A program made the position numbers and the translations under genes. From NCBI RefSeq assembly GCF_036182465.1, contig NZ_CP108081.1, positions 2,604,001 to 2,668,000 of the forward strand: a stretch of 64,000 nt of DNA. Reading direction: 5' to 3'. This document shows, in pieces, positions 23,414 to 30,289 of this stretch. The notes beneath the pieces were generated by a model. It ran no database searches. It was not told where the DNA came from and was given only the letters and a program-made list of their open reading frames with translations. Numbering within the stretch: the stretch's first letter is position 1; every line of letters begins with the position of its first letter. This DNA comes from Streptomyces sp. NBC_00258 (GTDB lineage: Bacteria; Actinomycetota; Actinomycetes; Streptomycetales; Streptomycetaceae).

Positions 23414-25834
23414 TCACTGGACCGGCAGTGCCTGCTCGGCCCAGATGGTCTTTCCCGCGCCGCTCGGCCGGGTGCCCCAGCGGTCGGTGAGCTGCGCGAC
23501 GAGCAGCAGGCCCCGGCCCCCCTCGTCGAAGGTGCGGGCCCGGCGCAGATGGGGCGAAGTACTGCTGGCGTCGGACACCTCGCAGATGAGCGCACGGTCG
23601 CGGATGAGTCTGAGCTGGATCGGGGAGCCGCCGTAGCGGATGGCGTTGGTGACCAGTTCGCTCACGACGAGTTCGGTGACGAAGGCCGCCTCGTCGAGCC
23701 CCCAGCGGGTCAGCTGCTCGGTGGCGTACTGCCGGGCCGTGGCGACGAGCGCCGGATCGGACTCCAGGTCCCAGACGGCCACCTGGTCGGTGTCCAGGGC
23801 TCGGGTACGGGCCAGGAGCAGCGCCACGTCGTCGGCGGGGCGCTGCGGGAGCAGGGCCTTGAGGACGTTGTCGCAGGTGTCCTCCAGATTCCGGGCCGGG
23901 GCCGCCAGGGCGGTGCAGAGGGCGGCGGTGCCCGCGTCCACGTCGACATCGCGGGCCTCGACGAGACCGTCCGTGTAGAGGGCGAGTACGGCGCCTTCGG
24001 GCACGTCCAGCTCGATGGCCTCGAACGGGAGCCCGCCGACGCCGAGCATCGGTCCCGCGGCCACCTCGACGACCTTCACCGTCCCGTCCGGGAACAGCAC
24101 GACGGGCGGCGGGTGGCCGGCGGAGGCGACGGTGCAGTGGCGGGACACCGGGTCGTACACCGCGTACAGGCAGGTGGCGCCGATCTCGCCGATCATCGCG
24201 CTCTCGTCGGCCGCGAGGTGTCCGACCAGGTCGTCCAGGTGTGTGAGCAGCTCGTCCGGCGGCAGGTCGACGTCGGCGAGGGTCCAGACCGCCGTACGGA
24301 GCCGGCCCATGGTCACGGAGGCGTGGAGGCCGTGTCCGACGACGTCTCCGACGACCAGCGCCACCCTGGTACCGGACAGCGGGATCACGTCGAACCAGTC
24401 GCCGCCCACTCCCGCCTGCGACAGCGCCGGAAGGTAGCGGGAGGCGAACTCGACGGCCGCCTGCACCGCCATCACCTGGGGCAGGAGGCTGCGCTGCAGG
24501 GCCAGCGCGGTCGTGCGCTCCCGGGTGTAGCGGCGGGCGTTGTCGACGCAGACGGCCGCCCGGCTGGACAGTTCCTCCGCCAGCGACACATCGTCCAGGT
24601 CGAAGGCGTCGGGATGCTCGGGAGTGAGGATGCGCACGAAGACGGCCACGCCCAGTGTCGTGCCGCGTGCCACCAGCGGTACGGCCATCAGCGACAGCTC
24701 GTGGTCCTCGCCCTCCCGCAGCTTGGCGGAGCGGGCGCGGTGCTCGGTGAACCAGGTGTCGAGGCCGCTGTCGCCGGTCCGGGTGAGCACCGGCTCGCCG
24801 GTGGCCAGGGCGCGGGCGGGCGGGGAGAAGGCCGGGTAGACGTCGGCGGAACCCAGGTCGATGGCCGCCTCCGGCACACCGGGGGTGTCGGAGTGGTGGG
24901 CCACCCTGCGCAGCTCCACACCGTCCTCCACCGGCCCCGTTTCGGGCTCCTCGCCCTGGAGCACCGAGTCCAGCAGGTCGACGCTGGCGAAGTCGGCGAG
25001 CCGGGGCACGGCCAGTTCGGCGAGCTCACGGGCGGTCTGGATCACGTCGAGCTTGGTGCCGATGGAGCCGGCGGCCTCGTTCAGCAGGGCCAGCCGCTGT
25101 CTCGCCCAGTACTGCTCACTGCTGTCGAACCCGGCCAGCGCGGTGCCCAGCAGCTCTCCGGCCCGGTCCCGCACCGGCCACATCTCGAAGCTCCAGGCGT
25201 GCATGCGACGGCCGGACGGCGAGCGGGTCCAGCTCTCGTAGTGCACCGGCTGCCCGGTCTCGGCGACGATCTCCAGATGGCGCAGGAAGCCACGGCTGTG
25301 CTCCGCGTTCTCCACGGTGTCGGGGAAGTACCGGTACTGGAACGCCTCCTCGGGCCGCCCCATGACGTGGCACGCGAAGTCGTTCATCCGCAGGTAGCGC
25401 TGCCCGGTGTCGAAGATCGACATGGACATCGACGCCTGCTTGAAGGCCAGCTCGCCCAGGGTCCGCTCGCCCGGGTCCGGGGTCGCGGTGACGACGAACC
25501 CCGGCCGCCGCCCCTTCCCGCCCTGCAGCGGGCACATCCGCAGTGCCGGCTCCAGCCGCCGCCCGTCCTTGTGGCGCACGGCCACGACCGCGTCGCCGTG
25601 CGTCAGCAGGGCCCGCCAGGCCGCCGCCGGCTCCCCCGCCACCAGCTCCGACGCCGGCCGCCCGGTCACGTCCTCGGCCGTGTACCCCGTCAGCAGCCGC
25701 GCGCCCTCGCTCCAGCCCGTGACCTTGCCGCTCGCGTCGACCACCGCCATGGCGTCACCGGCCGTGGCCGCGGGTCCTCCGTCGCGCGGCAATGTCACCA
25801 TGTGTACAAGAATGGTCCCTTTCGGCATCCGCAT
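23414..25834 (-). CDS. PAS-GAF-PP2C phosphatase with C-terminal anti-sigma-type ATPase domain (SpoIIE-like)
   Basis: About 806 residues from the ATG at 25834; ATG at 25828 or 25801 are also possible and no start has a strong ribosome site. The order is PAS 1 (VVDASGKVTGWSEGARLLTGY), PAS 2 (MSIFDTGQRYLRMNDFACHVMGRPEE), GAF (SIGTKLDVIQTARELAELAVPRLADFASVDLL), a PP2C/SpoIIE Ser/Thr phosphatase (LQRSLLP; VGGDWFDVIPL; VVGDVVGHGLHASVTMG; LYTDGLVEAR), and a GHKL histidine-kinase-like ATPase (VTELVVSELVTNAIRYGG; EGGRGLLLVAQLTDRWG). Such proteins control anti-sigma partner switching: the phosphatase part dephosphorylates an anti-anti-sigma factor and the ATPase part can act as its kinase. The sensor input is unknown. 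The open frame runs on into the next gene, but as a shadow. Confidence 0.85.
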   Translation of the reverse strand: MRMPKGTILVHMVTLPRDGGPAATAGDAMAVVDASGKVTGWSEGARLLTGYTAEDVTGRPASELVAGEPAAAWRALLTHGDAVVAVRHKDGRRLEPALRMCPLQGGKGRRPGFVVTATPDPGERTLGELAFKQASMSMSIFDTGQRYLRMNDFACHVMGRPEEAFQYRYFPDTVENAEHSRGFLRHLEIVAETGQPVHYESWTRSPSGRRMHAWSFEMWPVRDRAGELLGTALAGFDSSEQYWARQRLALLNEAAGSIGTKLDVIQTARELAELAVPRLADFASVDLLDSVLQGEEPETGPVEDGVELRRVAHHSDTPGVPEAAIDLGSADVYPAFSPPARALATGEPVLTRTGDSGLDTWFTEHRARSAKLREGEDHELSLMAVPLVARGTTLGVAVFVRILTPEHPDAFDLDDVSLAEELSSRAAVCVDNARRYTRERTTALALQRSLLPQVMAVQAAVEFASRYLPALSQAGVGGDWFDVIPLSGTRVALVVGDVVGHGLHASVTMGRLRTAVWTLADVDLPPDELLTHLDDLVGHLAADESAMIGEIGATCLYAVYDPVSRHCTVASAGHPPPVVLFPDGTVKVVEVAAGPMLGVGGLPFEAIELDVPEGAVLALYTDGLVEARDVDVDAGTAALCTALAAPARNLEDTCDNVLKALLPQRPADDVALLLARTRALDTDQVAVWDLESDPALVATARQYATEQLTRWGLDEAAFVTELVVSELVTNAIRYGGSPIQLRLIRDRALICEVSDASSTSPHLRRARTFDEGGRGLLLVAQLTDRWGTRPSGAGKTIWAEQALPVQ

Positions 25835-25907
25835 CAAGCCAGATGACCGGTTTCGACCCCCACTCTGTGGTCTCGCGCTTACGCGATCGGGGTGACCGCC
25901 GGTACGT

Positions 25908-27323
25908 TCACGAGGCCACCCGCTCACCCCGCTCATCGATGTCGGCGGCGGAAGCAGCAACAGCGGCATTCGTACGGGAATCGGGATGGGCCAGGCCCAG
26001 GTGGTCGCGCAGGGTCGTGCCCTCGTACTCCGTACGGAACACGCCGCGTTCCTGGAGCAGCGGGACCACCGTGTCGGCGAAGGCGTCGAGGCCGCCGGGG
26101 GTGATGTGCGGGACGAGGATGAAGCCGTCGCTCGCGTCGGCCTGGACGAAGTCGTCGATGGTGGCCGCGATCGTGGCCGGGGAGCCGACGAAGGCCTGGC
26201 GGTTGCCGGTCTCGATGACCAGGTCGCGGATGGACCAGTTGTTGGCGGCCGCGCGCTCCCGCCACTCCCGGGCGGTGGCCAGCGGGTCGCGATACATGCG
26301 GACCTGGGCCCGGCCGCGCGCGATGGTGTGCTCACCGAGGTCGGGGTCGATGTCGGGCAGCGGTCCTTCGGGGTCGTACGCGGACAGGTCGCGGTTCCAG
26401 ACGAACTCCAGGTGCTTGATGGCGGTCGCCCCGCTGACCTGCTGCCGGCGCACCTCGCGGGCCAGTTCCTCCGCCTCGGCGTCGGTGTCCCCGAGGACGA
26501 AGGTCGCGGCGGGCAGGATCAGCAGTTGGTCGGGCGTACGGCCGTAGCGGGCCAGGCGCCCCTTGACGTCCGAGTAGAACGCCTGGCCGTCCTTGAGGGT
26601 GGCGTACCTGCTGAAGATCGCGTCGGCTCCGGCGGCGGCGAACTCGCGGCCCTCCTCGGAGTCGCCGGCCTGGAAGATCACCGGGCGGCCCTGCGGGGAG
26701 CGCGGGACGTTGAACTGCCCCTCGATGTCGAAGTGCTGGCCCTGGTGGACGAAGGCGCCCGCCTTCGCGTCGCGCAGGAAGGTGCCGGTTTCCTGGTCGG
26801 CGACGATCTCGTCGCCGTGCCAGGAGTCGAAGAGTTCGTTCGCGGTGGCCAGGAACTCCCTGGCCCGGGAGTAGCGCTCGTCCTGTGGGAGGAAGCCGCC
26901 GCGGCGGAAGTTCTCGCCGGTGAAGGCGTCCCATGAGGTGACGACGTTCCAGGCGGCGCGCCCGCCCGACAGGTGGTCGAGGCTGGCGAACTGGCGGGCC
27001 ACCTCGTAGGGCTCGTTGAAGGTGGAGTTGATGGTGCCGGTCAGACCCAGGTGCCGGGTGACGGCGGCGAGCGCGGTGAGGACGGTGAATGTGTCGGGGC
27101 GGCCGACGACGTCCAAGTCGTAGATCTTTCCGCCCTGTTCGCGCAGTCGCAGCCCTTCGGCGAGGAACAGGAAGTCGAACTTGGCGCGTTCGGCGGTCCG
27201 CGCGAAGTGCGCGAAGGAGCTGAACTCGATGTGGCTGCCGGCCTCCGGGGCGCTCCAGACGGTGGTGTTGTTGACGCCGGGGAAGTGGGCGGCGAGGTGG
27301 ATCTGCTTCAGCGGCTTGCTCAT
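25908..27323 (-). CDS. LLM-class flavin monooxygenase (NtaA/SnaA/DszA family), sulfur-scavenging type
   Basis: 471 residues with the bacterial-luciferase-like TIM barrel: VWSAPEAGSHIEFSSFAHFARTAERAKFDFLFLAEGLRL near residue 23, INSTFNEPYEVARQFASLDHLSGGRAAWNVVTSWDAF near 95-130, and VIFQAGDSEEGREFAAAGADAIF near 220. Members use FMNH2 from a separate reductase to oxidise organosulfur compounds or chelators. It lies 22 nt downstream of a second LLM gene, and that pair follows a cysteine-type leader peptide, so sulfur scavenging is the likely role. The compound is not identifiable; no reductase or transporter gene is adjacent. Confidence 0.83.
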   Translation of the reverse strand: MSKPLKQIHLAAHFPGVNNTTVWSAPEAGSHIEFSSFAHFARTAERAKFDFLFLAEGLRLREQGGKIYDLDVVGRPDTFTVLTALAAVTRHLGLTGTINSTFNEPYEVARQFASLDHLSGGRAAWNVVTSWDAFTGENFRRGGFLPQDERYSRAREFLATANELFDSWHGDEIVADQETGTFLRDAKAGAFVHQGQHFDIEGQFNVPRSPQGRPVIFQAGDSEEGREFAAAGADAIFSRYATLKDGQAFYSDVKGRLARYGRTPDQLLILPAATFVLGDTDAEAEELAREVRRQQVSGATAIKHLEFVWNRDLSAYDPEGPLPDIDPDLGEHTIARGRAQVRMYRDPLATAREWRERAAANNWSIRDLVIETGNRQAFVGSPATIAATIDDFVQADASDGFILVPHITPGGLDAFADTVVPLLQERGVFRTEYEGTTLRDHLGLAHPDSRTNAAVAASAADIDERGERVAS

Positions 27324-27345
27324 GGTCCTGCGGTCTCCGTCCGGC

Positions 27346-28608
27346 TCAGGCGGTGGCGTTGGCAGCGGCGTTGGCGGCAGCAGCGCCGGTGGCGTTGGCG
27401 GCGTAGCGGTTGGCCGGGCGGGCGAGCCCGAGCAGTCCGCGCAGGGTGTCGGCCTCGTAGGCGCGGCGGAAGGCGCCCCGGCGCTGGAGTTCGGGGACCA
27501 GGCCCCGGGTGATGGCCGGCAGGTCGTGGCCGAGGACGGCGGGGCGCAGCCGGAAGCCGCTCAGCCCGGCCGACCACAACTCCTGGAGCAGGTCGGCGAG
27601 TTGGGTGGGTGTGCCGGTGAAGACGCGGGCGTCGCTGGTGAACGGCGTTCCCACGAGGGCGTCGAGGCGGTCCCTGCGGGCGGACGCGGCGGCCGGATCG
27701 TCGTCGAGGAGCACCACCAGGTCACCGAAGACGTGCAGCGGCTCTCCGGCGCGGCCTGCGAGGGCCTGTTCGGCGCGGATCTCGGCGACGATCGCGCGGG
27801 CCTGGTCGGTGTCGTGCGGGGTGACGTAGCCGATGTCGGTGGAGCGGGCCACCAGCCGGTACGGGACGGTCTGGTGGGCGAGAGCGCTGACGACGGGCTG
27901 GCCCTGGGGCGGACGCGGGGTGATGGAAGGGCCCTTGACGCTGAAGTGCCTGCCCTCGAAGTCGATGTAGTGGAGCTTGTCGCGGTCGACGAAGCGGCCG
28001 GTGGCCACGTCCCGGATCTCGGCGTCGTCCTCCCAGCTGTCCCAGAGTCTGCGTACGACCTCGACGTAGTCGGCCGTCTCGTCGAAGAGTTCGCTCACCA
28101 CGCCCTGCGTGGCCGGGCTGTCGTAGGCGTCCAGGCGGGGCAGCGTACGGCGGCCGAAGTGCGCCGCCTCGTTCTGTCGTGCCGTCAACTGCACCCGTAG
28201 GCCCGCCCGGCCGGAGCTCACATAATCGAGGGTGGCGATGGCCTTGGAGATGTGGAACGGCTCCGTGTGCGTGGCCACCACGGTCGGCACCAGACCTATG
28301 TGGCGGGTCAACGGTGCGATGCGCGCTGCCACGAGAACGGCGTCGAGCCGGCCGCGGACCTGGTCGGTCCGCCCGTCCGGCTCGATGAAGTGCGAGGACT
28401 GCGGTCCCAGGCCGTCCTCGAAGGTCACGAAGTCGAGGAGACCGCGCTCGGCCTCGGCGACGAGGTCGGCCCAGTACTCGGCGGTGAACAGTTCCCGGGG
28501 CCGGGCCACCGGTTCGCGCCAGGCGGCGGGGTGCCAGCCGGCGCCGTCGAGCGCCACGGCGAGGTGCAGATGCGCGGAAGAGGGCAGGGCAGAAGGTGCT
28601 GAGGACAC
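27346..28608 (-). CDS. LLM-class flavin monooxygenase, first gene of the sulfur unit
   Basis: 420 residues from a GTG at 28608 with GGAAGG 10 nt upstream. Family features include LFTAEYWADLVAEAERGLLDFVTFEDGLGPQSSHF near residue 42, VVATHTEPFHISKAIATLDYVSSGRAGLRVQLT near 110-140, and the C-terminal LSGFRLRPAVLGHDLPAITRGLVPELQRRGAFR. The C-terminal tail is alanine- and asparagine-rich (AANATGAAAANAAANATA), probably a low-complexity extension. It follows the stop of the leader peptide by 75 nt, long enough for an attenuator hairpin. The two LLM enzymes differ enough to suggest different substrates or sequential steps. Confidence 0.82.
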   Translation of the reverse strand: MSSAPSALPSSAHLHLAVALDGAGWHPAAWREPVARPRELFTAEYWADLVAEAERGLLDFVTFEDGLGPQSSHFIEPDGRTDQVRGRLDAVLVAARIAPLTRHIGLVPTVVATHTEPFHISKAIATLDYVSSGRAGLRVQLTARQNEAAHFGRRTLPRLDAYDSPATQGVVSELFDETADYVEVVRRLWDSWEDDAEIRDVATGRFVDRDKLHYIDFEGRHFSVKGPSITPRPPQGQPVVSALAHQTVPYRLVARSTDIGYVTPHDTDQARAIVAEIRAEQALAGRAGEPLHVFGDLVVLLDDDPAAASARRDRLDALVGTPFTSDARVFTGTPTQLADLLQELWSAGLSGFRLRPAVLGHDLPAITRGLVPELQRRGAFRRAYEADTLRGLLGLARPANRYAANATGAAAANAAANATA

Positions 28609-28683
28609 GAGAGGTGTGCCTTCCTGATCGACCGTACGAGAAGGCCGGCCCTCACCGGAGGGCGCGGCCGCGTGGGATTCGGG

Positions 28684-28806
28684 TCAGGAGCAACAGAGCG
28701 CGCCGGCAACGCGCAGCAGGTCGATGTGCGGCCGGGAGTAGAGGCGTACGCGGTGGAGCGGGGCGGCCTTCGGGACGCTGCGGCGGGACACGGTTCGCGC
28801 TCGCAC
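28684..28806 (-). CDS. Sulfur/cysteine-type regulatory leader peptide, 40 residues
   Basis: A small ORF from a GTG at 28806 with GGAGG 8 nt upstream, ending in SRPHIDLLRVAGALCCS and stop. The core R.HIDLLRV followed by cysteines at the very end is the pattern of actinobacterial leader peptides found upstream of sulfur-assimilation genes. Ribosome stalling at the two adjacent Cys codons (TGT, TGC) when cysteine is scarce would alter folding of the 75-nt stretch before the first monooxygenase gene. A promoter with TTGACG and TAGAGG lies about 60-90 nt upstream. A longer form would start at the GTG at 28815. Confidence 0.75.
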   Translation of the reverse strand: MRARTVSRRSVPKAAPLHRVRLYSRPHIDLLRVAGALCCS

Positions 28807-28869
28807 CTGCGTCACCTCCGCCCTTCCGGCTCGGCGGACCGGGATCCGGCCGTCCTCGCGTTCGCGGGC

Positions 28870-28897
28870 CCTCTATCGGGCACCGCCTCGTCGTCAA
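28870..28897 (-). promoter_or_regulatory. Housekeeping-type promoter for the leader peptide and LLM operon
   Basis: On the minus strand TTGACG (28892-28897) is followed after 16 nt by TAGAGG (28870-28875), close to the HrdB consensus TTGACN-N16-18-TAGART. Transcription would start near 28863, about 55 nt before the leader start codon. Confidence 0.55.
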
Positions 28898-28937
28898 CAA
28901 GCACAACTGTACGGCTGTGCCTTTTCTTCCTGCGATA

Positions 28938-28990
28938 GGGAGTTCTTGTCGGGAGTTCTTCGGAGTTCTCGTTCGGAGTTCTTGTCGGGA
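28938..28990. repeat. Tandem direct repeats of GGAGTTCTTG in the divergent sulfur promoter region
   Basis: Four copies of GGAGTTCT(T/C) at roughly 10-18 nt spacing, within GGGAGTTCTTGTCGGGAGTT and its continuation. They sit between the two divergent leader-peptide genes and could be regulator binding sites or slippage products. The rest of 28807-29298 shows no convincing gene. Confidence 0.5.
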
Positions 28991-29298
28991 GGCTTCCCGT
29001 CACGAGGGGCGAGGCCTGTCCGATGGCCCGGCGGCCGGATGCCCAGCTGCTGAGACGCCGCCTTGACGGTCACGCTGAGCGCATCAACACTGACGGGGAC
29101 GGTCACGATTGCCAGCGCCCGTCGTACGGGGACTCCCCGTTCGTGCGGTCATCGGCCCCGGCCCGCTGGCAGGCAACCCTTCCACCGCGACGGGGTGCCC
29201 CGGGTGACGACCGGGTTCCGCCGGAGCGGCGGGGCAAGCGTGGTCTCGCGTCTCGCGAGCCCCGACGGCAGGACCGGTGGGAATTGTCCAGGAACGGC

Positions 29299-29349
29299 TT
29301 GACGAGGCGCCTGCACATCGATTTGTCGCGTGTCTCCAGCGCTTACTGA
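29299..29349 (+). CDS. Second regulatory leader peptide, 16 residues, before the GST-like gene
   Basis: From a TTG at 29299, with AGGA about 5 nt upstream, the peptide reads LTRRLHIDLSRVSSAY and stop. RRLHIDLSRV matches the conserved core of sulfur-gene leader peptides. It lacks the terminal cysteines seen in the divergent leader, ending SSAY, so its response may differ or be lost. It ends 107 nt before the GST-like gene on the same strand. The start codon is uncertain; the core motif and the stop are clear. Confidence 0.6.
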   Translation: MTRRLHIDLSRVSSAY

Positions 29350-29456
29350 TCCGCTACGCGTCCGACCGATCCGGACCTGTACGGCAGCGCAGTCACTCCG
29401 TTCCGCCACTGGCGCCCACGAGGCGGCCAGGGCCTCCGCGTTCCCCCTGGAGAGTC

Positions 29457-30155
29457 ATGCCCGAGACAGTTTCCCGCGGTTCCAGCAGCACTGACACCTT
29501 CACGACGGCGGCCTCTCGCACGACCGCCCCGCACTCGTCCGGCCGCGGCCCGTCTGCCGGTGGCACGTCGTCCGTCGCCGGCTCGGCCACCCGTCCGCAC
29601 CGCTTCCGGGGCCGCATCGGCGTCGGTCTCGCCGGCGGCTTCTACCCGGCGCCGCACCGCTTTCAGCTGTACCTGTCCGAGGCCTGTCCCTACTCGGGGC
29701 GCGTAGCGGTCGTCCTCGACCTGCTAGGCCTCACGGGCTCGCTCACCACCACGGTTCTGAAGCTCCCCGCGGAGACGCCGGATGCCTTCGCATCACTGCG
29801 CGGCGCCTACGAGGCGACCTGGCACCACTACGACGGCCCGCTCACCGCGCCCGCACTGTGCGACCGCTGGAGCGGACGCGTCGTCAGCAACCACACACCC
29901 GACATCCTCCGCGACCTCGCCGGCCTGCTCGCCGACGGAGCATGCGAGTCCGCACTGGCCCGGCTCGACCGGCAACTCGCCTGCCACCCCTACGTGTTGG
30001 GCGATGAGCTCGGCACCGCGGACAGGGACCTCTGGGTGACACTCACCCACCTCGACCACTTCGACGCGGCCGGCACCCTCGCCCCGTACCGCCACATCGA
30101 GGAGTACGTACGACGCCTCGACGATCACCCGGACCTCTCCGTCGACGAGCGCTGA
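29457..30155 (+). CDS. Glutathione S-transferase / glutathionyl-hydroquinone reductase-like protein
   Basis: 232 residues from the ATG at 29457 (GGAGAG just upstream). After a Ser/Thr-rich tail of about 50 residues, FYPAPHRFQLYLSEACPYSGRVAVVLDLLGL is the thioredoxin-like first strand and helix with a CPYS motif at the catalytic position of Xi-class (ECM4/YqjG) enzymes. The C-terminal part (HTPDILRDLAGLLADG ... YVLGDELGTADRDLWVTLTHLDHFD ... YRHIEEYVRRLDDHPDL) matches their helical domain. Xi-class proteins are usually about 320 residues, so this is a short form. Streptomyces make mycothiol, not glutathione, so the thiol partner may differ. Its leader peptide ties it to sulfur supply. Confidence 0.7.
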   Translation: MPETVSRGSSSTDTFTTAASRTTAPHSSGRGPSAGGTSSVAGSATRPHRFRGRIGVGLAGGFYPAPHRFQLYLSEACPYSGRVAVVLDLLGLTGSLTTTVLKLPAETPDAFASLRGAYEATWHHYDGPLTAPALCDRWSGRVVSNHTPDILRDLAGLLADGACESALARLDRQLACHPYVLGDELGTADRDLWVTLTHLDHFDAAGTLAPYRHIEEYVRRLDDHPDLSVDER

Positions 30156-30289
30156 ACGCGGGGCGCCTGCCCACAGACCTGTGTGACAACTGCGCGGCAG
30201 TGGGCCGGAATACGCCTTCCGGATATGCCGATGAGGGGGATAGAGAAAGGGAATGGTGAGGGAGTTGTAAAACGGCGGGCGGGGAGCGG

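Noticed and set aside
25835..26335. Upstream extension of the PAS-GAF-PP2C frame by about 167 residues
   Set aside because: This part is Ser/Thr/Pro-rich and overlaps the LLM gene in another frame; the PAS domain starts after the ATG at 25834.
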